A DNA stretch of 27,769 nucleotides from a virus (IMGVR_UViG_3300005355_000020:1-27769), one strand, 5' to 3'. Counted from the stretch's first letter, positions 1 to 8,795 are shown. The notes: generated by a model not told the origin, from the letters alone. Numbers and translations: made by a program.

Positions 1-497
1 TTCGGATGAAGTACAGCACGCTTCTGTACGGCAGTGAGCCAACGTGTATTCTCGGGTGTGTAGTCCTTCTTTTGATCGAGGCGACTTAAGATCGTGTCCT
101 TTGGTCGTGGACCCATGTCTTCGAGCCAGTTGTCGAAATCATTCCAGCGTTCGCACACTCTGATGCCAAGTGCACCGCATGTCTGATAGCCGGTGTGCTT
201 TCGGTTGGTCGTGCGTTTATGCATGCCTTTCCAAATGAAGTACAGCGGGTGCGCGCTCTTTGGATCACCTTTGCGCGAGCAACCGCACGACTTGACTGTG
301 CCCAGGCGCAGGTATCGTCCTTGTACGGTCTTGAGTGTTCCACATTCGCATTCACAAAGGAATGCGCGATTTTTGCCGATGTTGTTTGCTTGCCTTATGA
401 CGGTGAGTTTGCCGAATTGAGAGCCGATGGGTATGTCAATTGCTTGCACAGAAGAATTAGGCCAAGCGTTAGGCCAAGTGCTAGGAGGGGCGTTCAT
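1..497 (-). CDS. AP2/HNH-type phage DNA-binding protein, cut by window edge
   Basis: The reading frame is open for 165 codons and runs off the left edge, so the C-terminus is missing. Residues 29-75 carry the GKLTV start and a four-cysteine cluster (CECECG near 48-53, SCGC near 70-73) typical of zinc-binding domains in phage AP2/HNH endonuclease-like proteins. Residues 110-155 have the pattern GIRVCERW, FDNWLEDMGPRP, then YTPENTRW, the DNA-binding tail of the same family. No HNH catalytic triad is seen in the visible part, so it may bind DNA without cutting or be a homing-endonuclease relative. The start at 497 was chosen because AACAGAAAG lies upstream; the ATG at 502 hits a stop after two codons. 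It follows the 523-777 gene by 25 bases and is probably co-transcribed with it. Confidence 0.8.
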   Translation of the reverse strand, partial: MNAPPSTWPNAWPNSSVQAIDIPIGSQFGKLTVIRQANNIGKNRAFLCECECGTLKTVQGRYLRLGTVKSCGCSRKGDPKSAHPLYFIWKGMHKRTTNRKHTGYQTCGALGIRVCERWNDFDNWLEDMGPRPKDTILSRLDQKKDYTPENTRWLTAVQKRAVLHP

Positions 498-522
498 TTC
501 ATCGCTTTCTGTTTTGTTGTGT

Positions 523-777
523 CTAGTGTAGCGTCAACGGATTTGTGTTGAGCACGAGAAACTCGTCGAGACGTGCTTCGACCTCTTCTTCTTGTGGGGA
601 TTTTTCGCGCCAGTCTGCGACTTGACGCAAGAACACTCGGCGCATTTTGCCGGTGAGATATGCGGCGATGTGATGTTCTTTGTCAACGACTTCTACACCT
701 TCAGTGCGTAACGCACCACTGCCGGTGAGCGTGCACACGATGTACTTCTCGTTCTCGAATAGGCATCTGAGTTCCAT
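523..777 (-). CDS. Small hypothetical phage protein (84 aa)
   Basis: I do not recognise this protein. It begins MELRCLFENEKYIV, has a strongly charged C-terminal half (EKSPQEEEVEARLDEF) and no membrane segment or cysteine motif beyond isolated residues. The start at 777 is preferred over the longer in-frame start at 843. It sits just behind CCCAGAAAGGACAGAA, a clear ribosome binding site, and behind the promoter at 807-834, which the longer form would have to contain. It is the first gene of a leftward unit that also holds the AP2/HNH-like gene, and it is divergent from the replication genes. Confidence 0.75.
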   Translation of the reverse strand: MELRCLFENEKYIVCTLTGSGALRTEGVEVVDKEHHIAAYLTGKMRRVFLRQVADWREKSPQEEEVEARLDEFLVLNTNPLTLH

Positions 778-806
778 TTCTGTCCTTTCTGGGTTTGGTA
801 GGCGAG

Positions 807-834
807 ACTGTAGCAGAGAATCGAGCCATGTCAA
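807..834 (-). promoter_or_regulatory. Sigma70-like promoter for the leftward gene pair
   Basis: On the minus strand a perfect TTGACA (834-829) is followed after 16 bases by TACAGT (812-807), with TGC just before the -10, an extended -10. Transcription would start about 20-25 bases before the ATG at 777. This is the best consensus -35 seen upstream of any minus-strand gene here. Confidence 0.65.
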
Positions 835-856
835 TAACCCCAATGGATGAGCAGGG

Positions 857-884
857 TTGCAATCCTGGGGAATCCGTGTAGAAT
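857..884 (+). promoter_or_regulatory. Candidate promoter for the replication genes
   Basis: TTGCAA (857-862) and TAGAAT (879-884) are separated by 16 bases, about 55 bases before the primase start at 940. It is back to back with the leftward promoter at 807-834; the -35 boxes are only about 22 bases apart, so the two may share regulation. The assignment rests on sequence only. Confidence 0.5.
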
Positions 885-939
885 GTACGACCCAGCCTAC
901 GGGCGGACCGATGAGCTAACCCAGAAAGGTAAAGAAAGC

Positions 940-1896
940 ATGCCCGCACTTGACGGCATAACTAATTCCGTTGTCCTAGCCGAATTGTTCAAAGGACTAG
1001 GACCAGAAGAGAGAGCAATTCTCTGTTCTGTGAGAGGAAATCCCAGCGAAGCATCACCTAAAGCATGGAGTGGCACGCCTTGGAATGGCGGCGCATGTCC
1101 ATTGCATCATGACCGCAACAACTATGTCGCCATCAGTAGCTTTCGCGAAGAAGAAGGCCGCTTCAAACGACGCAAAGCACAATTCTCGCGAACGTGGTGC
1201 ATCATGATCGACGATGTCGGCACGAAGATACCGCGCACAGCATTGCCGACTGATCTTCTGCCTACGCTTGTCATTGAGACATCGCCGGGCAACTTCCAAG
1301 TATCCTATTTTCTCGAAGCACCGCAGAGCAATGGTGATCTCGTTGCCGATGGCATCAAGCGCATCATTGAATCATTGACTGCGGGCGGTGTCGATCCAGG
1401 CATGGCCGGTGTTACTCGCGTGCTTCGTCTGCCTGAAGGTATCAACGGCAAGCCGCGTGAAGGTGGACCGTGGCAATGCAAGGTGTGGGTGTGGCGTCCT
1501 GAATCGCGCACACCGTGGAATGATATACGCGATGCGTTCCACATCACAGAGCGACACAGGTCATACGTCGAGCCTGATGATGGCGTGACACAAGAGCGCA
1601 TTCGGTGCTTCAAGATCATGCGCGATGCAATCAAATTCCTGGGTCTTGTGAAGCATGCAACCGGCAGCGGTTGGATGGATATTACTTGTCCTTGGATTGC
1701 GCATCACACCGCACGCAGCAACACCGGCACTGCCGTTGCGCCACCAATGAAGGCGAATGGATGGATGGGCGGCTTCAAGTGCCATCATGGGCATTGTGAG
1801 GCAAAGAATTGGGGCGACCTTGAATCATGGGTTGCCGACACGATCATTGAACAGGGCGAGCGAAATCGCGGTCCGTTCTACGGAGATAACGCATGA
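940..1896 (+). CDS. Archaeo-eukaryotic-type phage DNA primase
   Basis: This 318-residue protein probably makes primers for phage DNA replication. The centre has MIDDVGTK (residues 89-96, two adjacent aspartates) followed by VIETSPGNFQVSYF, the pattern of the catalytic core in phage primases of the AEP superfamily. Further on are GVTRVLRLPEGINGK and, near residues 279-294, a cysteine/histidine motif FKCHHGHCEAKNWGDL that looks metal-binding. A longer in-frame start exists at 847, but the promoter -10 (879-884) lies inside that extension, while the ATG at 940 follows AGAAAGGTAAAGAAAGC, so 940 is chosen. The stop overlaps the helicase start by four bases (ATGA), which implies translational coupling. 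Primase and helicase are separate proteins here rather than fused as in P4 alpha. Confidence 0.85.
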   Translation: MPALDGITNSVVLAELFKGLGPEERAILCSVRGNPSEASPKAWSGTPWNGGACPLHHDRNNYVAISSFREEEGRFKRRKAQFSRTWCIMIDDVGTKIPRTALPTDLLPTLVIETSPGNFQVSYFLEAPQSNGDLVADGIKRIIESLTAGGVDPGMAGVTRVLRLPEGINGKPREGGPWQCKVWVWRPESRTPWNDIRDAFHITERHRSYVEPDDGVTQERIRCFKIMRDAIKFLGLVKHATGSGWMDITCPWIAHHTARSNTGTAVAPPMKANGWMGGFKCHHGHCEAKNWGDLESWVADTIIEQGERNRGPFYGDNA

Positions 1897-3668
1897 CAGA
1901 TTCAGTCGATCCTTGGTCCGACACTGAGCATGACAAAGAACTCTTAAGGCAGCAACGCCTAAAGCCAGCGGATAAACCGGAAGACCTTGGACCGGACAAC
2001 TCAGGACACATCACTGTCGATGGCACCGGGATATTAGACACCGATCTCATGCACGAATTCGTGCGCGATAACGGGTATATGTTCTGCATGGACAACTCGA
2101 TTCAAGGCGCAGAGCTTTTCGTGTTCAGCAGAAAGCAGCGAATGTGGCGAAACCATCATGTGATCGAGAAGATTCATGATCTCGCGAAAGATGTTGTGAA
2201 CCATCACAAGATGCGATTGATCGAGATTCAAGATGAGATGAGTAGCATAGGCGTGACGGCAGAGAGACGACAGGCACTTGCACCGCAACACGCTGCACTG
2301 ATGTCGTTGGTCAAGCGCTGTGGCAAGGCCAATACGATTCGAGACATCGCGAGCATGTCACATAAACACTTGCTATCGACGCTCATCGAGAAACGTGTTG
2401 CTCTTGATGCGAACCCATTGCTGTTGAATTGCGAGAACGGCGCAGTCGACTTGAACACCGGCAAATTCAGACACCGCAGAAGGGATGACTACCTCACGAA
2501 GAGCACTGGCACATGGTATGACCCTGATGTCGACTACTCATGGTTCGAAGAAGCGGTGCGAAAGATATTCGATGGCAATGAAGAGATATATGACTTCGTG
2601 CATAAATGGTTCGGCTACAGCGTCACTGGCTTGCGTCGAGATCACGCGATTCTCATTCTGTTCGGCAAAGGACGTAACGGCAAGAGCTTGTTGATTGACG
2701 CGATTGCGACGGCACTCGGTGCGTATGCGTTTAAGTTGCCGCGAGGCTTCATGGAGATAAAGAAGTTCGGCACAGACAATAATGATTTGTATGCGCTAGC
2801 GGGATTGAACGGTGCTCGCTTTGCTCATGGGTCTGAGACAGGAGAACACGCAGACCTTAAGCCTGAAGTGATTAAAGCGATTACCGGCGATGACACCATC
2901 ACGGCACGTCATTCGCATAGGGACTTGAAGACATTCACGATCACGCACAAGATCACGCTTGCGACTAACTACAAGCCAAAGGTGCCCGCCGATGATGATG
3001 CGATATGGGCTCGCTTGTTTCTGACGCCTACACCGGCACGATTCGGACCGAAGGATGAAGTGTTGCTCGGTGAGGCTAAATATGAATGGGATCAACAACT
3101 ACTAGAGCGATGCAAGTCACCTGAAGGTCGATCAGCGGTGTTGCGCTGGGCTGTTGCCGGTGTGCCGAAGTATCTCGCTGAAGGGCTCGTTGTACCGGGC
3201 AGCATTAGGAATCAGATTGCGCTACACCGCAGGGACATGGATGACGTCGGCGCGTTTGTGCAAGAGGTCACTGAATACATGACACCGGCAGAGACTAGCG
3301 AACTAGAGTCGTTGCGCGGTTCTGGTGTGACACCTGAGAAACAGGCAAAGTGGAATGCGATGAACATGCAGCAAAGATGCGAGATTGATCGTAGCTTGTT
3401 CTTCAGGTTGTATAAGACATGGTGCACGTCGCAAGGCATTGTCGGCACGCATCAAAAGAATCAACGGCAACTTACACGCTATCTCAAAGAAAACATGCGC
3501 ATGTGGTCGAATGATGTTGAAGGTCAATTGAAGATGCCGCCCATGATGGAGAAGCAAACGTCGAAAGGTGGTTACGTGTGGCGGTGGGTCAAGCTGTCGC
3601 AGCAAGGTCGACGACTCCTGTCCGAGATCAGAGGAGGGACTGAGCACGACGAAAATACTCCGTTCTAA
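1893..3668 (+). CDS. Phage/plasmid primase-helicase, D5/P4 family SF3 helicase
   Basis: The 591-residue protein matches the D5_N plus superfamily 3 helicase architecture of P4-type replication proteins. The region around residues 155-220 (LLSTLIEKRVALDANPLLLNCENGAVDL) is typical of D5_N. The Walker A motif GKGRNGKS is at residues 258-265. It is followed by the SF3-type segments around HGSETGEHADLKPEVIKAITGDD, then HKITLATNYKP (motif C-like, with the sensor asparagine) and DAIWARL (arginine finger). The C-terminal 120 residues are a basic, probably DNA-binding wing. It would unwind DNA at the phage origin together with the primase encoded immediately upstream, to which it is coupled by an ATGA overlap. 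Length and motif order are normal, with no sign of damage. Confidence 0.93.
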   Translation: MTDSVDPWSDTEHDKELLRQQRLKPADKPEDLGPDNSGHITVDGTGILDTDLMHEFVRDNGYMFCMDNSIQGAELFVFSRKQRMWRNHHVIEKIHDLAKDVVNHHKMRLIEIQDEMSSIGVTAERRQALAPQHAALMSLVKRCGKANTIRDIASMSHKHLLSTLIEKRVALDANPLLLNCENGAVDLNTGKFRHRRRDDYLTKSTGTWYDPDVDYSWFEEAVRKIFDGNEEIYDFVHKWFGYSVTGLRRDHAILILFGKGRNGKSLLIDAIATALGAYAFKLPRGFMEIKKFGTDNNDLYALAGLNGARFAHGSETGEHADLKPEVIKAITGDDTITARHSHRDLKTFTITHKITLATNYKPKVPADDDAIWARLFLTPTPARFGPKDEVLLGEAKYEWDQQLLERCKSPEGRSAVLRWAVAGVPKYLAEGLVVPGSIRNQIALHRRDMDDVGAFVQEVTEYMTPAETSELESLRGSGVTPEKQAKWNAMNMQQRCEIDRSLFFRLYKTWCTSQGIVGTHQKNQRQLTRYLKENMRMWSNDVEGQLKMPPMMEKQTSKGGYVWRWVKLSQQGRRLLSEIRGGTEHDENTPF

Positions 3669-3705
3669 GCTAAAGGACCAAATAACACACCGGGCAAGGG
3701 GGGTG

Positions 3706-3813
3706 AAACAGTGAAACAGGCTGACAGATGCGTTTTGGCCTATTTCTCTCTAGTAAATGCATTTCTAAGGGCGATTTACCCGAAAAAGCATCTGTTGGAC
3801 TGTTTCACTGTTT
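3706..3813. repeat. Long imperfect inverted repeat, possible origin or terminator
   Basis: AAACAGTGAAACAG (3706-3719) is the exact reverse complement of CTGTTTCACTGTTT (3800-3813), and just inside it CAGATGC (3725-3731) pairs with GCATCTG (3788-3794). The unpaired five-base steps on the two sides are equal in length, so the two blocks stack into one stem. The left arm also contains a direct repeat of GTGAAACA. The right arm runs into TTTTTGTATTTT, so on the plus strand it could end the replication transcript. The length and the repeated GTGAAACA unit would also suit an initiator-binding site. Confidence 0.7.
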
Positions 3814-3884
3814 TTGTATTTTAGTGTTATAGCAATTTAGTGATAGGTTTTGGCTGAGTTGTGTCGATCTCCGGTGTTGTTCGC

Positions 3885-3911
3885 TTGACAAGTTGCGATT
3901 GCCGGTATACT
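3885..3911 (+). promoter_or_regulatory. Candidate promoter for packaging/head operon
   Basis: TTGACA (3885-3890) and TATACT (3906-3911) are both near-perfect sigma70 hexamers, but the spacer is only 15 bases, shorter than the 16-18 optimum. It lies 45 bases before the terminase small subunit start. Short spacing can mean dependence on an activator, which would suit late genes, but that is inference. Confidence 0.5.
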
Positions 3912-3955
3912 TCTGCGGTGTTGTCCGCTCTGTTTCAGAGTTTCTTAGAGGGATC

Positions 3956-4384
3956 ATGAGTGACGAAACAAACACACCCGACGAAGAAGACCGCTCTCCT
4001 GGGTGGAATCTTCGCGGTCGCAAATATCCTGGCTCGGGTCGCAAAGAAGGTGTGCAAAACAAAGTGACTCGCGAGTTCAAGACGATTGTGCAAGACCTCA
4101 TCGACGAGAACGCCGACAACGTGCGCGTGTGGCTTGATCGAGTCGCGAACGGTGTGCCGGGTGAGTACCTAGATCGGCCAGAAGGCGGCGGGCGCGATGT
4201 CGTGCGGCACCCTATCGCGGCGGACCCTGCGCGGGCCGTAGACCTCATAGGCAAGCTCGCGGAGTACGTTGCCCCCAAACTCACGCGAACGGAGGTCACA
4301 GGAGCCGGTGGTGCCCCTCTTGCCCCTCCGGTGTTGCGTGTGACTATCGAGGGCAAGCCCGGTGACGCAGAACCCGAGTCCTGA
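3956..4384 (+). CDS. Putative terminase small subunit (142 aa)
   Basis: This protein probably recognises phage DNA at the start of packaging. It has a basic N-terminal segment (GRKEGVQNKVTREFK, a pattern common in phage small terminases) and a helical middle (QDLIDENADNVRVWLDRVANG). A conserved-looking block near the C-terminus reads DPARAVDLIGKLAEYVAPKLTRTEV. The start at 3956 follows AGAGGGATC. An upstream in-frame ATG at 3893 would lie inside the promoter and is rejected. It overlaps the large subunit gene by 23 bases. The small subunit call rests on position and on the GRK...NKVTREFK and DPA.AVDL patterns; such proteins are often left hypothetical. Confidence 0.7.
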   Translation: MSDETNTPDEEDRSPGWNLRGRKYPGSGRKEGVQNKVTREFKTIVQDLIDENADNVRVWLDRVANGVPGEYLDRPEGGGRDVVRHPIAADPARAVDLIGKLAEYVAPKLTRTEVTGAGGAPLAPPVLRVTIEGKPGDAEPES

Positions 4385-5819
4385 TCTCGGCTCGATTCTG
4401 CGATTGCAGTACAAGCAGGGGCTCGCGTTTCTTTCGAAGGCGACTGAGCTTCTCTATGGTGGTGCGGCGGGCGGTGGCAAGAGCTACCTGATGCGCGTTG
4501 CGGCGATTGCGTGGTGCGTGCTCATACCTGGGCTTCAGGTCTACATTTTCCGGCGCACGTTTCCTGACTTGCACAAGAATCACATGGAGGGACCGACATC
4601 GTTCCCTCTTTTGCTTGCTGCGTGGATTCTTTTTCGATGGGTCAAGATCAACTATCAAGAGGGGCAGATACGTTTCTATAACGGCTCGGTTATTCATCTG
4701 TGCCACTGCCAATACGAGCATAACGTCTACAACTATCAAGGCGCAGAGATTCACGTTCTATTGATCGACGAGATTACACATTGGACTGAGCCGATGTATA
4801 CCTATCTGCGCGGACGTGTGCGCATGGTAGGCATCAATATCCCGCCTGAGTATGCAGGCTTGTTCCCGCGTGTGCTGGTGAGTGGCAATCCAGGCGGTAT
4901 CGGTCACAATTGGGTCAAGGCTTCGTTCATAGACAACGTCGCACCGTTCGCACTTAGGCAGATGGAAGAAGACGATGGAGGCATGATCCGATCATTCATC
5001 CCTGCAAAGCTCGCAGACAATCCCGCACTACTCAAGGCTGATCCGAAGTATCGTGCACGCCTAGCGGGTCTTGGTTCTCCTGCGCTCGTGCGTGCGATGC
5101 TCGAAGGTGATTGGGACATCGTTGCCGGTGGCATGTTCGATGACGTGTGGCGTCGTGAGGTGCATGTCATCGAGCCCTTCGCAATTCCCCCATCGTGGGC
5201 GATTGATCGTGCATTCGATTGGGGATCGAGCAAACCCTTCAGCGTTGGATGGTGGGCAGAGAGCGACGGCACAGAGTGCTATCTCGCAGACGGTCGACGT
5301 TGGTCCTATCCACGAGGTACGCTGTTCAGGATCAACGAGTGGTATGGTTGGAATGGCAAGCCTAATCAGGGATTGAAACTCTCTGATCGAACCATTGCAC
5401 AAGGCATCATCGAGCGACAGAAAGAGTGGGGCATGCACATGCGGTGTTCTGCGGGGCCAGCGGACAGCAGCATCTTCGACGAGATCAACGGCGACAGTCC
5501 AGCGAAGCAGCAATCAGCGCTCGGTGTGTATTGGACGAAGGCCGATAAGACACCGGGCTCACGCAAGCGCAGATGGTCCCTAATGCGCGGGCGCATGGCA
5601 GCGTCGCTTAAGCCACGCATGGAAGACGCAGGCTTGTTCATCTTCAACACGTGCCCGCATTTCATTCGCACGATACCCGTGTTGCCGCGTCTAGAGCGTG
5701 ATCCTGATGACATCGACACCGACGCAGAAGATCACGTCGCAGACGAGGCGGGCTATCGCTTGTTGAAAGAAGCAACTGATGCGATGACGATTCGCATGGG
5801 ATTCAGCACCAACGGTTAA
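4362..5819 (+). CDS. terL: Terminase large subunit (packaging ATPase/nuclease)
   Basis: The 485-residue protein is the DNA-packaging motor that pumps phage DNA into the prohead and cuts the concatemer. The Walker A motif GGAAGGGKS is at residues 33-41, the Walker B VLLIDE at 132-137, and a coupling-type SGNPGG follows. The nuclease domain begins at AFDWGSSKPFSVGWW, with Asp286 the expected first metal ligand, and continues through GPADSSIFDEING. The start is GTG at 4362, with GAGGG a few bases upstream inside the preceding gene; no in-frame ATG gives the complete N-terminus. Length and motif order are as expected. Confidence 0.95.
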   Translation: MTQNPSPDLGSILRLQYKQGLAFLSKATELLYGGAAGGGKSYLMRVAAIAWCVLIPGLQVYIFRRTFPDLHKNHMEGPTSFPLLLAAWILFRWVKINYQEGQIRFYNGSVIHLCHCQYEHNVYNYQGAEIHVLLIDEITHWTEPMYTYLRGRVRMVGINIPPEYAGLFPRVLVSGNPGGIGHNWVKASFIDNVAPFALRQMEEDDGGMIRSFIPAKLADNPALLKADPKYRARLAGLGSPALVRAMLEGDWDIVAGGMFDDVWRREVHVIEPFAIPPSWAIDRAFDWGSSKPFSVGWWAESDGTECYLADGRRWSYPRGTLFRINEWYGWNGKPNQGLKLSDRTIAQGIIERQKEWGMHMRCSAGPADSSIFDEINGDSPAKQQSALGVYWTKADKTPGSRKRRWSLMRGRMAASLKPRMEDAGLFIFNTCPHFIRTIPVLPRLERDPDDIDTDAEDHVADEAGYRLLKEATDAMTIRMGFSTNG

Positions 5820-5830
5820 AGGAGAAAGCT

Positions 5831-6037
5831 ATGCTATCACCGGATCAACGCATGCTATTAGGCGAGCTAAAAGAGTTTCTCACTCTCTTGCCTGCGGAGG
5901 TGTCACCGGGCAGACCCGAATGGCGTGCTGTGCTCATGACACGCATCGACACGACGCTCGCAGCGGACGCAGAGCAAGAAGCGATGATCGGTGGCATACG
6001 CGGTGCGTTCACGCGTTGGTTGAGCAAAGGCAAGTAG
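5831..6037 (+). CDS. Small hypothetical protein between terminase and portal (68 aa)
   Basis: A short helical protein (MLSPDQRMLLGELKEFL) with a perfect AAAGGAG ribosome binding site at the end of the terminase gene and only four bases to the portal gene. No cysteines, membrane segment or known motif are seen. Its place in the packaging operon suggests a head or packaging accessory role, but I do not recognise the family. Confidence 0.8.
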   Translation: MLSPDQRMLLGELKEFLTLLPAEVSPGRPEWRAVLMTRIDTTLAADAEQEAMIGGIRGAFTRWLSKGK

Positions 6038-6041
6038 CATC

Positions 6042-7688
6042 ATGGCATCACTATCTACCGGCATCGTTGCCGATGTCTCGTTCAATCGCGTACCTCAATC
6101 AATCAAAGAGCGCTGGTCTGTCGTGCGTGACGTAGTGTCAGGTGACGACGCATTGCGCAGCGACACCTACTTGCCGCAACTCAATGCCTCTGATGCGAGC
6201 GTCGAGAACATAGCGCGCAACAAAGCCTATCGCACACGTGCGGTGTGGTATCCAGCAACGCAGTTCACGCTCGAAGGGCTCGTCGGCTTAGCTTTTCATC
6301 GTGACCCTGTGTCCGAGTTGCCGACACAGCTTGAGTATTTGCTCAAGGACTGTGATGGTATGGGCGTGTCACTCTATCAGCAGTCGCAAGCGACGTTGAA
6401 CAACAATCTCGCAGTCGGTCGACACGGTCTGTTTGTCGATTGGTCCGAGTCGCTAGGGCATCCGGTCATCAAGGCGTATCACGCTGAGTCGATCATCAAT
6501 TGGCGATATGACATTGTCGACGGCAAGGCGACACTCGTGATGGTGGTGCTCGAAGAAGAAGCCGAAGAAGAAGACGGCGAGTGGGGCATTGTGCTGGTGA
6601 AGCAGTGGCGCGAGATCACGCTCAATGAGTCGGGTAACGTGCAAGTGCGTCTGTGGCGTGAAGAAAGCGGAGTGACGAAGACGAAGCGGCTCGTGGCTCT
6701 GGGTGTCGTGAAGAACGCAACGACGGGCGATGAGCGAATCATCGACGCAGTCGAATTGCGCAGCCGTGGCAAGGTGCTGACTGACATACCCTTCACGTTC
6801 ATTGGCAGCAACAACAACGATGCGAGCATCGACCCGTCACCGCTCTATGGCCTTGCACAGTTGAACCTTGCACACTTTCGCAACAGCGCGGACTATGAAG
6901 ACAGTGTCTTCTTCTGCGGACAGGTGCAGCCGTGGATCAGCGGGCTCACAGAGCAATGGCGCGACTTCATGCAGAATCCCTATGTGCTTGACTCCAACGG
7001 CGAGCGACGCTACACCGGGCAGAAGATGTATATCGGCTCGCGCAGCCCGATCCTGTTGCCGCAGGGTGCATCATTCGGCATTGCCCAGGCGCAGCCTAAC
7101 TCACTCGCGAAGGAAGCGATGGAGCACAAAGAGGCGCAGATGGTCGCAGCCGGTGCGCGCATGATCGAGCCGACGAAGGGCAACAAGACCGCAACTGGCG
7201 AGAACAATGATCGTGAAGCGACAACGTCGGTGTTAGCCTTATGTGTGTCGAATGTGAGCGAGGCATACCAGCGTGCCATCGGCTTCTGTGCGACGTTCAT
7301 GGACATGCCAGTAGAGAAGGATTATGCTGATGCGTTTAAGATACAGCAAGACTTTGTCCAGCTACAAGCAAACCCGCAACTCATGGCAGAACTCACAAAG
7401 GCATGGCAAAGCGGATTACTCGCGAAGAACGATGTACGCGATTTCTTTAGGCGTCTTGGCCTTATTGCTACTGAGCGCAGCAATGAAGACATCGACAAGG
7501 ATGTCAACGAAGAAGAACCGCTCGGGACGATGGGGATGCCAGCGGTCCCAGGTGCCCCAGGCGTGACGCCACCGGCCCTAGCAGCGTCGGCGGCGGCAGC
7601 GGCAGGGGGTGGCAAGCCTAACGGCGCGGCGCAGCCTATCCCGATCAAGCCGCAGCCGGATCGGCGGGCCAAGGCACGGGCGCGGTAA
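6042..7688 (+). CDS. Portal protein, DUF4055-like
   Basis: The 548-residue protein forms the dodecameric channel at one capsid vertex. The N-terminal region (YRTRAVWYPATQFTLEGLVGLAF) and the following GMGVSLYQQSQATLNNNLAVGRHGLFVDW match the DUF4055 portal family as I know it, as does HAESIINWRYDIVDG with its acidic VVLEEEAEEEDG stretch. The C-terminal 50 residues are a low-complexity Ala/Gly/Pro tail ending in a basic KPQPDRRAKARAR. It sits in the standard place between terminase and the MuF-like gene. Three bases separate it from the next gene. Confidence 0.9.
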   Translation: MASLSTGIVADVSFNRVPQSIKERWSVVRDVVSGDDALRSDTYLPQLNASDASVENIARNKAYRTRAVWYPATQFTLEGLVGLAFHRDPVSELPTQLEYLLKDCDGMGVSLYQQSQATLNNNLAVGRHGLFVDWSESLGHPVIKAYHAESIINWRYDIVDGKATLVMVVLEEEAEEEDGEWGIVLVKQWREITLNESGNVQVRLWREESGVTKTKRLVALGVVKNATTGDERIIDAVELRSRGKVLTDIPFTFIGSNNNDASIDPSPLYGLAQLNLAHFRNSADYEDSVFFCGQVQPWISGLTEQWRDFMQNPYVLDSNGERRYTGQKMYIGSRSPILLPQGASFGIAQAQPNSLAKEAMEHKEAQMVAAGARMIEPTKGNKTATGENNDREATTSVLALCVSNVSEAYQRAIGFCATFMDMPVEKDYADAFKIQQDFVQLQANPQLMAELTKAWQSGLLAKNDVRDFFRRLGLIATERSNEDIDKDVNEEEPLGTMGMPAVPGAPGVTPPALAASAAAAAGGGKPNGAAQPIPIKPQPDRRAKARAR

Positions 7689-7691
7689 GCC

Positions 7692-8795
7692 GTGGGACGC
7701 TCGCTCAACTCCGAGTTGCGTGATTTGCAGATAGATCACGCGGTGGACTTGCGCGCCTATTCCGACAACGTGGTGCGACGCCTGATCTCGATGCTCAATC
7801 GTGCAGACGTGGGCCTGTTCGCGGAGTTAGTGAAGAAGCTCGAATACATGACACCGGAACGCTTCACGATCAAGCGTCTCGATGTCATGCTCGATAGCAT
7901 TCGTGACTTGAATCACGAGATGTTTGCGCGTGTTGATTCGACATTGCGTGATGAGATCAGAGGTCTAACAGATGTTGAACTAGAATTTCAACAAGGCATA
8001 CTCGCGAAGAACATGCCGCCATCCATTGACATCGCACGTGTGGACATCAATCAAGTTTACGCGGCAGCGATGTCGCGACCTTTCCAGGGTGCGCTACTCT
8101 CTGAGTTCATGAAAGATCAAGAGGCAGCGAAGGCGAAGCTCATTCGTCGCACGATTGCAGATGGCTACGTGCAGAACCGCACGACGGACCAGATCGTGCG
8201 CGACTTGCGCGGCACACCTGAGAACAAGTATCGCGACGGTGTGCTCGAAGGCTCGCGGCGCGAGGTCGCAGCGGTGGTGCGCACGGCACTCTCGCACACA
8301 GCGCAGTTCGCGAAGGATCGTGTGACTGAAGCGAATAAGGACATCATCGGCAATCTGCAATGGCTGTCGACATTGGACGCACGCACGACGCCAGAGTGCC
8401 AAGTGCGTGACGGCAAGGTCTACACGAAGACGCACAAGCCGGTCGATCATGAGTACCCGTGGGGTGCCGGTCCAGGCCGGTTGCACTGGCAATGTCGGTC
8501 GACGTATGTGATGCTCACGAAGTCATGGAAGTCGCTCGGTGTTGACATCGAGGAGTTCGACGCAGGCACGCGGGCCAGCATGGACGGGCAAGTGCCAGCG
8601 AAGACTGATTACGAGTCATGGCTCAAGGAGCAATCGCCACATAGGCAGGTTCAGATACTCGGTGAGACTCGCGCTAAGTTGTTCACCGAAGGTGGGTTGA
8701 CGTTCGACGAGTTGCGCAACGCACGCGGAGAGGAGGTCACACTCGATAAATTGCGCAAGAAGCATAGCGAAGCCTTCAAGAAGGCCGGTTTGTAG
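7692..8795 (+). CDS. MuF-like minor head protein (SPP1 gp7 family)
   Basis: This is a head morphogenesis protein of 367 residues that usually rides inside the capsid with the portal. The C-terminal half shows the family signature: RTALSHTAQFAKDR, then LQWLSTLDARTTPECQVRDGK, then LHWQCRSTYV (residues about 197-277). The first half is helical. The start is GTG at 7692, three bases after the portal stop. No toxin or other domain is fused to the C-terminus, as happens in some MuF proteins; it ends in a short helical tail. Confidence 0.9.
   Translation: MGRSLNSELRDLQIDHAVDLRAYSDNVVRRLISMLNRADVGLFAELVKKLEYMTPERFTIKRLDVMLDSIRDLNHEMFARVDSTLRDEIRGLTDVELEFQQGILAKNMPPSIDIARVDINQVYAAAMSRPFQGALLSEFMKDQEAAKAKLIRRTIADGYVQNRTTDQIVRDLRGTPENKYRDGVLEGSRREVAAVVRTALSHTAQFAKDRVTEANKDIIGNLQWLSTLDARTTPECQVRDGKVYTKTHKPVDHEYPWGAGPGRLHWQCRSTYVMLTKSWKSLGVDIEEFDAGTRASMDGQVPAKTDYESWLKEQSPHRQVQILGETRAKLFTEGGLTFDELRNARGEEVTLDKLRKKHSEAFKKAGL

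Larger units (their letters stand above)
3669..3955. other. 287-base gap after the helicase: inverted repeat plus packaging promoter
   Basis: No gene is supported here. The gap holds the long imperfect inverted repeat at 3706-3813, an AT-rich stretch with TTTTTGTATTTTAG right after it, and the packaging-operon promoter at 3885-3911. A replication origin or a transcription terminator (or both) would be expected between replication and packaging genes, and this is the only candidate site in the left part of the window. Confidence 0.6.

Noticed and set aside
847-939. Longer N-terminus for the primase
   Set aside because: The probable promoter -10 at 879-884 lies inside this extension and there is a good ribosome site before 940.
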